Positions 23,176-31,165 of a stretch of DNA of 64,000 bases are shown here, piece after piece. Within the stretch, counting starts at the first letter, position 1; the number at the start of each line of letters is the position of its first letter. This stretch comes from Streptomyces sp. SAT1 (GTDB taxonomy: Bacteria > Actinomycetota > Actinomycetes > Streptomycetales > Streptomycetaceae), in assembly GCF_001654495.1 (NCBI RefSeq), contig NZ_CP015849.1, positions 5,307,501 to 5,371,500 of the forward strand, written 5' to 3'. The position numbers and the translations under genes are program-made. Below the pieces are notes generated by a model. The model saw only the letters and a list, made by a program, of their open reading frames with translations. It did no database searches and was not told where the DNA came from.

Positions 23176-26100
23176 ATGACAGGGATGGCAGGGGTGCCGG
23201 GACCGGGGCGGGACCGTCCGTGCGGCCGGCTGCGCGCACGCCCGACCGATCGCCTCGTGGAGCGCGACCGCCCCGCCGGTCTTCCGGCGGACCCCGCGAC
23301 CGGTGGCGGCGGGACTCCGGCCGACCGGACGGCCGCGAGGGTGGCTGACCTCCCGTCCGCCCGGCTGCCCGAACAGCCCCCCGCGCACCTGCCCGAAAAG
23401 ACCCTGGAGAACCTGCCCGGCCGTCCCCCGGCCGAGTTGCCCGGCCATCCCCTCACGGAGCTGCCCGGCCATCCCCTCACGGAGCTGCCCGGCCACCGCC
23501 CGACGGAGCTGCCCGGCCGGTCCCCGGCGCAGCCGTCCGGCCGTCCCTTCGACGCCTTCGACCGCGTACCCGAGCAGACGTCCGGCGACGGCGCGCGGTA
23601 CCGGGCGGCTGACGACCTGTCGGGCCCCGCCGCGGGCCCCGCCTCGGGTCCCGTCTCGGGCCCCGCCGCAGGCCCCGTCTCGGGCCGGGCGTCCGGCCGT
23701 GCTCCCGGGCCCGCGTCCGATCCGGCCCCCGGTCATGTGCCGGGACGGGCCGCCGACCGGGCGGCGGCGCAGTCGACGGAGCACCTGTTCGCCCTGCTCT
23801 CCGCGCGGGTGCCCGACCGGTTCTCCTCCGGCCGCGGGTCCGAGCAGCCGCCCGGCCGCCCTGCCGCCCGGACGGGGGACCGGGGCGGGGAACACCCGTG
23901 CGCGGCGCCCTCCGGGCACCCGGCCGACCGGCCCGCCGACGGCCCGTCCGTACGCCCCTCGGGGCGCCTCTTCGCCGATCAGCCCGTCCGGCCGGGGTGC
24001 GAACTGCCGCCGGAGCACCGGGAGGCCGCCGCGCTGCTGGCCGACGGCGCCGAGCGGGCCCGGTCCGGCGCGGGCGGCCTGGTGCTGCTGCGCGGCGCCA
24101 CCGGCACCGGCCGCACCACGGTCCTGGAGGCCGCCGCCCGGGACGCCGCCGCGCACGGCATGCGGGTGCTGCGCGCCCGCTGCGCCCCCGGCGACAGCAC
24201 CGTCCCGTACGCCACCGCGCTCCAACTCCTCGGCCCCGTACCGGGACTCGGCAGTCCCGGCGGACCGGGGACGCCCGGCGGCCCCGGCGCGTCCGGGGAC
24301 GAGCGTGAGCCGGCCGAACTGCTGCGCCGCGCCCTGCACGCGTACGCCGCCCGGTCGCCGGTGCTGATCGCCGTGGACGACGTCCACCTCGCGGACGGCC
24401 ACTCCCACCGCTGGCTGGTGGAGACCGCCCGGCACCTGGACCGGTTAGCCCTGCCGGTCCTGCTGGCCGTCACCGAACGCAGCCAGTACGACGTCGACAC
24501 CCCCGGGCCGGGCTTCACCCACACCCTCTCGCCCGCGCTGACCCGCACCCACACCCTCGCCCCGCTCACGCCCGGGGCGGCGGGTGCGCTGGTGCGTGCC
24601 CGGTTCCCGGCGGCCACCCGGACCTGGGTGGACAGCTGCGTACGGGCGGGCGCGGGCAGCCCGCTGCTGCTGCGCGCCCTCCTGGACGACCTCGGCGACC
24701 CGGCGCGGCACCCGTGGGTGCCCGAGACGGCGGCGGCGCTCTACCCGGGCGCCTACCAGGCGGCCGTCTCGTGGTGGCTGGACAGCGCCGGGCCCGGCAC
24801 CGCCGAGGTGGCGCGGACCCTCGCCGTCCTCGACGACGGCCGGAGCCGCCCGGGGGCGGCGGGCGGCGCGGGAGCGGCAGGCGGCGCGGACCGGCCGGGC
24901 CCGGGGGCCGCGACGTCCGGCGTCCGGCCCGCCGCCGTGCCCGGACCGCGGGCCGCCGACGGCCCGGCCGCGCTGCTCGCCGAGCTGGCGGGCGCCGACC
25001 CGGTCCGGGTGACGGGCTGGCTCACCGCCATGACCGGCCTCGGCCTGCTGCGCACCGGCCCCGGCGGGCGGCCCCGCTACGCGCATCCCCTGCTGCGGGA
25101 CGCGGTGCTCACCGGCGTGCCCGAGTCCCGGCGGCGGGCCACCCACCTGGCGGCGGCCCAGGCCATGCTGCACCGCGGCGCGTCCGCCGAGACGGTGGCC
25201 CGGCATCTGCTCCTGTCCGGGCCGGTCGGCGCCTCCTGGACGGCGGGCGTGCTCCAGGACGCGGCGTCGCTGGCGCTGCGCGAGGGCCGGCCGCAGGACG
25301 CCATGGCGTTCCTGCGCCGGGCCCTGGACGAGCCCCTGCCCGGCGCGCGGCGGCAGCGGCTGCTGACCGAGCTGGGCTCCCTGGAGTGCGCCGCGCACGA
25401 GCCCGCCGCCGGGATCCCCCGGCTCACCGAGGCGTTCGGTCTGCCGGGCGGCCCGCAGGACCGGGTGCGCGCCGCCGTGGCCCTGGGCACCGCGCTCGCC
25501 GGGAGCGGCCGTCCCCGGGCCGCCGTGGAGGTGCTCTGCACGGCGGTCGGCCAACTCCCGGACCGGCCGGAGCTGGTGGCCGCCCTGCACAGCGCCTCCG
25601 CGCTGCTGTCCGACCGGGACCAGACGGTCCGCCGCGAGGTGTACCGGCTGCTGCGGGACACCGCCGAGCGCTCGTCCGAGCCGGTCGGCACCGTCGTACG
25701 GGCGCTGTTCGTGCGGCACGCGGCCACCGCCGGGCGCACCTCGGCCGCCGACGCCATGCGGCGGGTGCGCGAACTGCTCGCCGAGCCCGCCGATCCGCTG
25801 ACCGAGCCGTTCCTGCTGGGCACGACCGCCGCGGTCGCCCAGTGGGCCGACGAACTCGACGAGGCGGACCGGCTGGTGGACCGCGGCCTGGCCGGGCAGC
25901 GGCCCGGACTGCTGCACCCCATGCACGAGGCGCTGCTCAACACCCGCGCCGACATCGCGGCGGCGCGCGGCACCCACGGGCGGCTCCCGGCCGAGCCGCC
26001 CGGCGTGCACGTCACCGGGCCCGGCAACATCCACGCGCACACCCTGCTCGCCCTGGTCGAGCAGGGCCGTACGGCCGAGGCACGCCGCCTGGCGGACGGC

Positions 26101-26862
26101 TTCGACCTGCGGACCGTGCCCGGCTCCTGGGAGCTGAACCGGTTCCTGTACGCCCGGGGCGTGCAGCGCGCCGCCGCCGGGGACAGCGCCGGGGCGCTGC
26201 ACGACTTCCTGGAGTGCGGCCGCCGCCAGTCGGCCCGCGAGGTGATCAGTCCCGTCGTCACCCCGTGGCGCTCGGCCGCCGCCGAGTGCAGGCTGGCCCT
26301 CGGCAGTCCGCTGGAGGCGCTCGAACTGGCCGAGGAGGAGCTGCGGCTGGCCCGCGTCTGGGGCACCCCGCGCACGGTCGGCCGGTCGCTGCGCGTGCTG
26401 GGCGCGGTCACCGGCGGACGCCGGGGCCTGGAGCTGGCCGAGGAGGCCGTACATCTGCTGCGGCAGGCGCCGCCCGGGGCCGCGCCGGAACTGGTCTCCG
26501 CGCTCCTCGCCCAGGGGCGGCAGCTGACCGCCGCCGGGGAACTCGTCCGCGCCCGCGCCTGTCTGCGCGAGGCCGCCGAGCGCGCCGAACGCCTGGGCGC
26601 GCCCCGGCTGTGGACGCTCACCGAGCAGGCGCTGCGCGCGGGCGGCGCCCGGCGCACCGCCGGGGCCCGCACCGGCTCCGGTTCGCTGACCGGCAGCGAG
26701 CGCCGCATCGCCCAACTGGCCGCCGACGGGCGGACGAACACGGAGATCGCGGCCCTGCTGCATCTGGCCCGGCGCACGGTGGAGACCCATCTGACCAGCA
26801 CCTACAAGAAGCTGGGCATCAGGCGGCGCGGCGAACTGCGGGAGGCGATGGCGGGGGAGTGA
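23176..26862 (+). CDS. LAL (large ATP-binding LuxR) regulator with a TTA codon
   Basis: This 1228-aa regulator has about 270 residues of Pro/Gly/Arg-rich repeats and a Walker A (GATGTGRTT, 307-315) with VLIAVDDVHLADGHSHRWLV as Walker B. A long helical-repeat region and a C-terminal LuxR HTH follow (about 1165-1225, GSERRIAQLAADGRTNTEIA, LARRTVETHLTSTYKKLGIR). The ATG at 23176 is chosen for its GAGGAGGCAGGA leader. The frame extends 86 codons upstream but without a good ribosome-binding site. Codon 424 is TTA (24445-24447), so full-length translation needs the bldA tRNA. Place, domains and TTA match what I recall of S. coelicolor SCO4263, which flanks the CIS cluster. Confidence 0.88.
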   Translation: MTGMAGVPGPGRDRPCGRLRARPTDRLVERDRPAGLPADPATGGGGTPADRTAARVADLPSARLPEQPPAHLPEKTLENLPGRPPAELPGHPLTELPGHPLTELPGHRPTELPGRSPAQPSGRPFDAFDRVPEQTSGDGARYRAADDLSGPAAGPASGPVSGPAAGPVSGRASGRAPGPASDPAPGHVPGRAADRAAAQSTEHLFALLSARVPDRFSSGRGSEQPPGRPAARTGDRGGEHPCAAPSGHPADRPADGPSVRPSGRLFADQPVRPGCELPPEHREAAALLADGAERARSGAGGLVLLRGATGTGRTTVLEAAARDAAAHGMRVLRARCAPGDSTVPYATALQLLGPVPGLGSPGGPGTPGGPGASGDEREPAELLRRALHAYAARSPVLIAVDDVHLADGHSHRWLVETARHLDRLALPVLLAVTERSQYDVDTPGPGFTHTLSPALTRTHTLAPLTPGAAGALVRARFPAATRTWVDSCVRAGAGSPLLLRALLDDLGDPARHPWVPETAAALYPGAYQAAVSWWLDSAGPGTAEVARTLAVLDDGRSRPGAAGGAGAAGGADRPGPGAATSGVRPAAVPGPRAADGPAALLAELAGADPVRVTGWLTAMTGLGLLRTGPGGRPRYAHPLLRDAVLTGVPESRRRATHLAAAQAMLHRGASAETVARHLLLSGPVGASWTAGVLQDAASLALREGRPQDAMAFLRRALDEPLPGARRQRLLTELGSLECAAHEPAAGIPRLTEAFGLPGGPQDRVRAAVALGTALAGSGRPRAAVEVLCTAVGQLPDRPELVAALHSASALLSDRDQTVRREVYRLLRDTAERSSEPVGTVVRALFVRHAATAGRTSAADAMRRVRELLAEPADPLTEPFLLGTTAAVAQWADELDEADRLVDRGLAGQRPGLLHPMHEALLNTRADIAAARGTHGRLPAEPPGVHVTGPGNIHAHTLLALVEQGRTAEARRLADGFDLRTVPGSWELNRFLYARGVQRAAAGDSAGALHDFLECGRRQSAREVISPVVTPWRSAAAECRLALGSPLEALELAEEELRLARVWGTPRTVGRSLRVLGAVTGGRRGLELAEEAVHLLRQAPPGAAPELVSALLAQGRQLTAAGELVRARACLREAAERAERLGAPRLWTLTEQALRAGGARRTAGARTGSGSLTGSERRIAQLAADGRTNTEIAALLHLARRTVETHLTSTYKKLGIRRRGELREAMAGE
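23410..23529 (+). repeat. Five tandem 24-bp repeats in the LAL gene
   Basis: Units begin at 23410, 23434, 23458, 23482 and 23506 and encode N/E-L-P-G-[RH]-x-x-[TA]. The third is nearly identical to the second. They expand the disordered N-terminus. Confidence 0.85.
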
Positions 26863-26940
26863 CCTCGGGCCGCGGTCCCGCGCCGCGGCCCGGGGAGGTA
26901 CGTCCCACGGCCTGGGTCCGGGCTCTGCGCGACCCTCCTT

Positions 26941-26954
26941 TTGAACACGTTCAA
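26941..26954. promoter_or_regulatory. TTGAAC-AC-GTTCAA palindrome, probable repressor operator
   Basis: Two 6-bp arms around a 2-nt centre lie 20 bp before the ATG of the small membrane protein. The pattern is typical of TetR-type operators. The sequence before it is much more GC-rich, so the site probably overlaps the promoter. The regulator is not obvious in the window. Confidence 0.6.
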
Positions 26955-26974
26955 CAGCGGCGTACGCTCCTGCC

Positions 26975-27496
26975 ATGAGCGACAGAGCCGCCCTGCTCAA
27001 GGGCATCCGCGTCCGGCTGGTTCTCTTCGTCGTCTGCCTGGTCCTCAGCGGGGCCACGGCCTTCCCGCTCGTCCACGAACTGCACGGGCTGGAGAGCCTG
27101 TTGCGCGCGCTGTCCGTGCCCGAGCACCTGCCCGCCCTCATGGACTGGATCGAGCGGGTGCGGCGCGGTCTCGACGCCGCCGACGCCGACTACCCGTTCC
27201 TGCTGTACGGCACGGACTGGCTGGCCTTCGCGCACCTGGTCATCGCGGTCGCCTTCTACGGCCCCTACCGCGATCCGGTGCGCAACGTCTGGGTGGTGGA
27301 GTTCGGGATGATCGCGTGCGTGGGCATCGTCCCGCTGGCACTGGTCTGCGGGCCGCTGCGCGGCATCCCGCTGTGGTGGTCGGTGATCGACATGTCCTTC
27401 GGCGTGTTCGGGATCCTCCCGCTGTACGACGTGCGCCGGCGCATCCGGCGCCTGGAGTCGCTGAGCGCGAACCCGGCGGTACTTCCGGCTGTTTGA
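26975..27496 (+). CDS. Small multi-pass membrane protein of unknown function
   Basis: This 173-aa protein has four hydrophobic stretches (about 12-30 VRLVLFVVCLVLSGATAF, 77-92, 108-128 FGMIACVGIVPLALVCG, 133-150 SVIDMSFGVFGILPL) and a basic C-terminus (RRRIRRLE). No functional domain is recognised. It stands alone after the LAL gene behind the 14-bp palindrome. Its ATG comes only about 20 bp after that palindrome, with no clear Shine-Dalgarno, so the mRNA may be leaderless or short-leadered. It precedes the atropopeptide pair in the same direction; a role in its export or immunity is possible but unsupported. Confidence 0.8.
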   Translation: MSDRAALLKGIRVRLVLFVVCLVLSGATAFPLVHELHGLESLLRALSVPEHLPALMDWIERVRRGLDAADADYPFLLYGTDWLAFAHLVIAVAFYGPYRDPVRNVWVVEFGMIACVGIVPLALVCGPLRGIPLWWSVIDMSFGVFGILPLYDVRRRIRRLESLSANPAVLPAV

Positions 27497-27523
27497 CGGC
27501 CCCTCGACAGGGCGGCGGAAGAA

Positions 27524-27537
27524 CCTGTGGCCACAGG
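27524..27537. promoter_or_regulatory. Perfect 14-bp palindrome upstream of the atropopeptide precursor
   Basis: CCTGTGGCCACAGG is exactly self-complementary. It is followed at once by an AT-richer stretch (AGTGATTATCCGTAACTG, 27538-27555) that could hold the -10 region. It is a plausible operator for the precursor-P450 pair; no regulator is identified. Confidence 0.45.
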
Positions 27538-27659
27538 AGTGATTATCCGTAACTGATCCTGGGCAATGCTCTCCAAGCCATCGCACGTGATCTTCACGGG
27601 CTCTCCGGATCCCGGCCACGGAGCATCACGTGCCAGCCCCCAACAGGAAGGAGTCAGCC

Positions 27660-27740
27660 ATGAAGCTGCTCTTCGCCGTCCGCAACAAGGTCTCGGCCCG
27701 CAAGAGCCTCAAGGCGAGCGCCTGGTACATCTGGTACTGA
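27660..27740 (+). CDS. Atropopeptide (tryptorubin-type) RiPP precursor peptide
   Basis: This 26-aa open frame has a 20-residue basic leader (MKLLFAVRNKVSARKSLKAS) and a C-terminal hexapeptide A21-W-Y-I-W-Y26, then TGA. AWYIWY is, to my knowledge, the sequence of tryptorubin A, the founding atropopeptide, whose Trp/Tyr side chains are cross-linked into a rigid polycycle by a P450. A strong ribosome-binding site (AGGAAGGAG, 27645-27653) sits 6 nt before the ATG. The P450 gene follows 197 bp later on the same strand. The core at the very C-terminus, the aromatic pattern and the adjacent P450 agree, so the call is strong despite the size. Leader removal must use a protease encoded elsewhere. Confidence 0.93.
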   Translation: MKLLFAVRNKVSARKSLKASAWYIWY

Positions 27741-27937
27741 CCGGCCCCGCCCGTCCCCGCCGGACGGCACCGGGACATCGTTGTCCCGCGCGCGGCCTGT
27801 GCCCGCGCGCCCGGACCGCGCTGCCCCACCGTCCGGCGGGGGCGACCCCCGCCCCCGCCCCTCCCGGTCCCTTCGTCTGCCCCTTCACTTCTGCTCCGTC
27901 CGCACCGCCGCCGCGCCCCTCCCGCCGGAGAACCCCC

Positions 27938-28987
27938 ATGCCCCTGTCGTCCGTGCCGCGCACCCGCACCACCGTCTTCGCCCCCCGGCTGGCCGCCCTC
28001 CTCGACGACCACCTGGGCCAGGACGTCTTCCGGCTCGAACCCGACACGGTCGGCGTCGCCGGACCCGAGGTCGCGGACCGGATCCTCGCGGCCCGGCGCG
28101 CCACGGAGACCGAACGCCCCACGTTCAAGCCGCTGCACGGCCGGTCGATCTCCCGCACCGAGGCGTCCTCGGTGACCCGCACCATCGGCAGCGACGTGCG
28201 CGAGGCCCTGAAGCGGCCGCTGCCCGAGCACGTCGACCTGTCCGGCTCCTGGCCCCTGACCGGTCACCTCTTCCTGCGCGACCTGATCCTCGGCCAGGAC
28301 CCGTACCGGCTGCGCGTGCTGATGAGCCGCAACCTCGAACTGACCACCAAGCTCACCTGGTCCGTCATCGCGCTCGGCGCCGCGCTCCCCGGCTGGCCCC
28401 GCCCCGGCACCGGCCGGCTCACGGCGCTGGGGGAGCGGGCCGCGGGCGCCGCCGGCTACCAGGAACGCCGGTACGCGATGGGCATGTACCGCAGGGCCGC
28501 CGCCCCGGTCTGCTTCACCATCTCCACCCTGGTGGCCAACGCCCTCTGGCTCGGCTTCCCCTTCGCCGAGGGCATGTCCAACCGCAACATCATCCACGAG
28601 TCCCTGCGCCTGCTGCCGCCCTCGTGGAACATCCTGCGCAACGCCTCACCGGAGTACCCCGCCCTGGACGACCGGATCGGCGCGGGCGACGACGTCCTGC
28701 TGCTGCCGCTGCTCTCGCACCGCGACCCCGCCCTGTGGGACGAGCCCGACGCCTTCCGCCCGGAGCGCTGGGACACCCTCGACCCGGACACCACGCCGGG
28801 CTACCTGCCCTTCGGCCACTCCTCCGAACGCTGCTGGGGCCGGCACATGGTCATGCCCCTCGCCGAACTGCTCCTGGACCTCGTGCGCGGCGCCGGCCTG
28901 GTCGTCGACCCCGCCCAGCACACCGGCCACGTACCGCTGCTGGGGCTGCTGGGCGTGGCGGACGTACGCCTGGTCAAGCCGTCCTGA
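27938..28987 (+). CDS. Atropopeptide-modifying cytochrome P450 (tryptorubin-type)
   Basis: This 349-aa P450 is shorter than the usual 400 aa. The K-helix E-x-x-R is present (E221-S-L-R224, HESLRLLPP) and the heme loop is FGHSSERCWGR with ligand Cys299. The conserved glycine three residues after Phe292 is Ser295, and I do not find the standard AGxxT I-helix motif. Both are departures from small-molecule P450s and suggest a peptide-oxidising branch. Its likely job is C-C and C-N cross-linking of the Trp and Tyr side chains in the AWYIWY core. The start ATG is at 27938; upstream frame extension runs through non-conserved sequence and the precursor. It ends 24 nt from a convergent gene. Confidence 0.9.
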   Translation: MPLSSVPRTRTTVFAPRLAALLDDHLGQDVFRLEPDTVGVAGPEVADRILAARRATETERPTFKPLHGRSISRTEASSVTRTIGSDVREALKRPLPEHVDLSGSWPLTGHLFLRDLILGQDPYRLRVLMSRNLELTTKLTWSVIALGAALPGWPRPGTGRLTALGERAAGAAGYQERRYAMGMYRRAAAPVCFTISTLVANALWLGFPFAEGMSNRNIIHESLRLLPPSWNILRNASPEYPALDDRIGAGDDVLLLPLLSHRDPALWDEPDAFRPERWDTLDPDTTPGYLPFGHSSERCWGRHMVMPLAELLLDLVRGAGLVVDPAQHTGHVPLLGLLGVADVRLVKPS

Positions 28988-29011
28988 CCCGCCGCGGCCG
29001 GGCCGCGCCCC

Positions 29012-29695
29012 TCACCGGCCGCGCGGCCCGCACAGCAGGTCGACGCGGTTGGTCGTGATCGAGTCGACGCCGACACCGAGCAGTCTGCGCTGGCTGCGGC
29101 GGGTGTCGGGGGTCCACACGGACACCAGGCGGCCGTCCCGGTGCACCCGCTCCACCAGCTCGCGGTCCACCAGACCGAAGCGGTAGTTCAGCCACCTGGG
29201 CCGCACCGCCTCCAGCACCCCGGCCCGCGGCGGGGCGAGCGACGTCCAGGTCAGGGCGATCTCGGCGGACGGGTCGGCCGCGCGCACCGCGAGCATCGCC
29301 TCGGCGCCCGCGCAGTAGTACACCCGGTCCTCGGCCCCGCAGTCGCGGACCGCGCCGACGATCCGCGCCACCGCCCGCGCGCTCGGGCCGCCCGGCAGGT
29401 CGATCATCACCCGGCCGCCCTCCGTCGCCGCGAGCGCGTCGGCGAGCGGCGGCACTCCGCCGCCGGTCAGGTCGCGCACCTCGTCCGCGGTCAGCGACCG
29501 CAGCGGGCGGTCGTGCCCCCACAGCCGTCCGAGCGTCTCGTCGTGCAGCAGCACGGGTACGCCGTCCCGGGTCAGCCGTACGTCGATCTCGACCGCGTCC
29601 GCGCCCCGGGCGAGCGCGGAGCGGAGCGAGTCGAGGGTGTTCTCACGGAAGCGGTAGGGGTCGCCGCGGTGCGCCACGGCGGTCACGGTCTGCAT
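29012..29695 (-). CDS. Glycerophosphodiester phosphodiesterase
   Basis: This 227-aa GDPD-family protein has VAHRGDPYRFRENTLDSLRS (catalytic HRG and E-N-T), ADAVEIDVRLTRDGVPVLLHDETL (metal-binding E-x-D and catalytic His) and a C-terminal VSVWTPDTRRSQRRLLGVGVDSITTNRVDLL. It hydrolyses glycerophosphodiesters to glycerol-3-phosphate and an alcohol. With no signal peptide it is predicted cytosolic. It is converging on the P450 gene and lies 17 nt after the adenosine deaminase stop, so the two are probably one leftward operon. Confidence 0.9.
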   Translation of the reverse strand: MQTVTAVAHRGDPYRFRENTLDSLRSALARGADAVEIDVRLTRDGVPVLLHDETLGRLWGHDRPLRSLTADEVRDLTGGGVPPLADALAATEGGRVMIDLPGGPSARAVARIVGAVRDCGAEDRVYYCAGAEAMLAVRAADPSAEIALTWTSLAPPRAGVLEAVRPRWLNYRFGLVDRELVERVHRDGRLVSVWTPDTRRSQRRLLGVGVDSITTNRVDLLCGPRGR

Positions 29696-29712
29696 GGGCC
29701 CATTGTCCCCGG

Positions 29713-30762
29713 TCAGGGCGCGAGCCACCGCGCGGTGTAGGCGTCGATCTCCTCGGCGATCCGCGCCTTGCCCGCCTCGTCCAGGAAGGAGGCGCGCACC
29801 GCGTTCTTGGCCAGCTCCGCGATGCCGCGCTCGTCCAGGCCGAGGAGCCGGGCCGCCACCGCGTACTCGGAGTTGAGGTCGGTGCCGAACATCGGCGGGT
29901 CGTCGGAGTTGACCGTGACCAGGACACCGGCCCGCACGAACTCCTTGATCGGGTGCTCGTCCAGGGTGCGCACCGCCCGGGTGGCGATGTTGGAGGTCGG
30001 GCACACCTCCAGCGGGATCCGGTGCTCGGCCAGATGCGCGAGCAGCTTCGGGTCCTGGGCCGCGCTGGTGCCGTGGCCGATCCGCTCGGCCCGCAGCTCG
30101 GTCAGCGCGTCCCACACCGTCCCGGGCCCGGTGGTCTCCCCGGCGTGCGGCACGGAGTGCAGCCCGGCGGCGAGGGCCCGGTCGAAGTACGGCTTGAACT
30201 GCGGCCGCGGCACCCCGATCTCCGGCCCGCCGAGACCGAACGACACCAGCCCCTCGGGCCGCAGCCGGTCGTCGGTGGCCAGGCGCAGCGTCTCGTCGGC
30301 GGAGACCAGGCCGGCCTCGCCGGGAATGTCGAAGCACCAGCGCAGCACGGTCCCGAAGTCGGCCTCGGCCGCCTTGCGGGCGTCCTCGATCGCGTCCATG
30401 AAGGCGCGCTCGTCGATGCCCCGGCGGGTGGACGAGTACGGCGTGATGGTCAGCTCCGCGTACCGCACCTGCTGGCGGGCCATGTCCCGGGCCACCTCGT
30501 AGGTGAGCAGCCGGACGTCCTCCGGGGTGCGGATCAGGTCGACGACCGACAGATAGACCTGGATGAAGTGGGCGAAGTCCGTGAACGTGAAGTAGTCGGC
30601 CAGCGCCTCGGGGTCGGTGGGCACCTCGGAGTCGGGGTGGCGGGCGGCCAGTTCCGAGACGATCCGCGGGGAGGCGGAGCCGACGTGGTGCACATGCAGT
30701 TCGGCCTTGGGCAGTCCGGCGATGAACGCGTGCGGATCGCGGGGTGCGCGCTGGTCGGTCAA
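29713..30762 (-). CDS. Adenosine deaminase family protein
   Basis: This 349-aa amidohydrolase has KAELHVHHVGSASP (metal-binding HxH), HSVPHAGETTGPGTVWDAL (HAGE catalytic), RIGHGTSAAQDPKLLAHLAE, PLEVCPTSNIAT and VLVTVNSDDPPMFGTDLN (catalytic Asp). It should deaminate adenosine or a related nucleoside in purine salvage. The first motif is HVHHVGS where classical enzymes have HVHLEGS, so it belongs to a divergent actinobacterial branch and substrate is uncertain. The start is TTG at 30762 with GGGGAGGGAC upstream. Confidence 0.88.
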   Translation of the reverse strand: MTDQRAPRDPHAFIAGLPKAELHVHHVGSASPRIVSELAARHPDSEVPTDPEALADYFTFTDFAHFIQVYLSVVDLIRTPEDVRLLTYEVARDMARQQVRYAELTITPYSSTRRGIDERAFMDAIEDARKAAEADFGTVLRWCFDIPGEAGLVSADETLRLATDDRLRPEGLVSFGLGGPEIGVPRPQFKPYFDRALAAGLHSVPHAGETTGPGTVWDALTELRAERIGHGTSAAQDPKLLAHLAEHRIPLEVCPTSNIATRAVRTLDEHPIKEFVRAGVLVTVNSDDPPMFGTDLNSEYAVAARLLGLDERGIAELAKNAVRASFLDEAGKARIAEEIDAYTARWLAP

Positions 30763-31165
30763 GGTGTCCCTCCCCGGGAACGGCACCGGCGGCCTCCGGC
30801 GCGGGGGCGCGGGGGCGCGGTGCGGATGATCGGCTGATCGATGAGCACGGCCATCGTAGGCGGACGCGCGGACGGCGTGCCCCGCGGTCCCGGGCGGGGG
30901 GGGCGGTTCCGCGGTTCCGGCGGAGGGGGCGGTGGGGCAGGCGGTGGGGGAGGCGGTCCGCGCCGTGGTCCGTGCGGGCCGTGCCGGGGGCCGGGCGCCG
31001 GGCTCGGGGCGTGCGGCGTGGGGTGTGGGGTCCGGGGCGCGGCGCGGGGCCGACCTGCGGAGCCGTGTGGTGCGTGCCGCGCGGGGGCGGCCATGATCCG
31101 CCGGACCGGCTGTCGGTGGCAGGCCGTAGCATGGCGGGACGATCGACCGAGGGGGACTCGACAGC
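30763..31165. other. Divergent intergenic region with a G-run tract
   Basis: This 403-bp space lies between divergent genes with no credible gene. The plus strand at 30890-31030 has many G runs (GGGCGGGGGGGGCGG, GGAGGGGGCGGTGGGG), which could form G-quadruplexes. It must hold promoters for the deaminase operon and the first DUF4190 gene. Confidence 0.5.
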
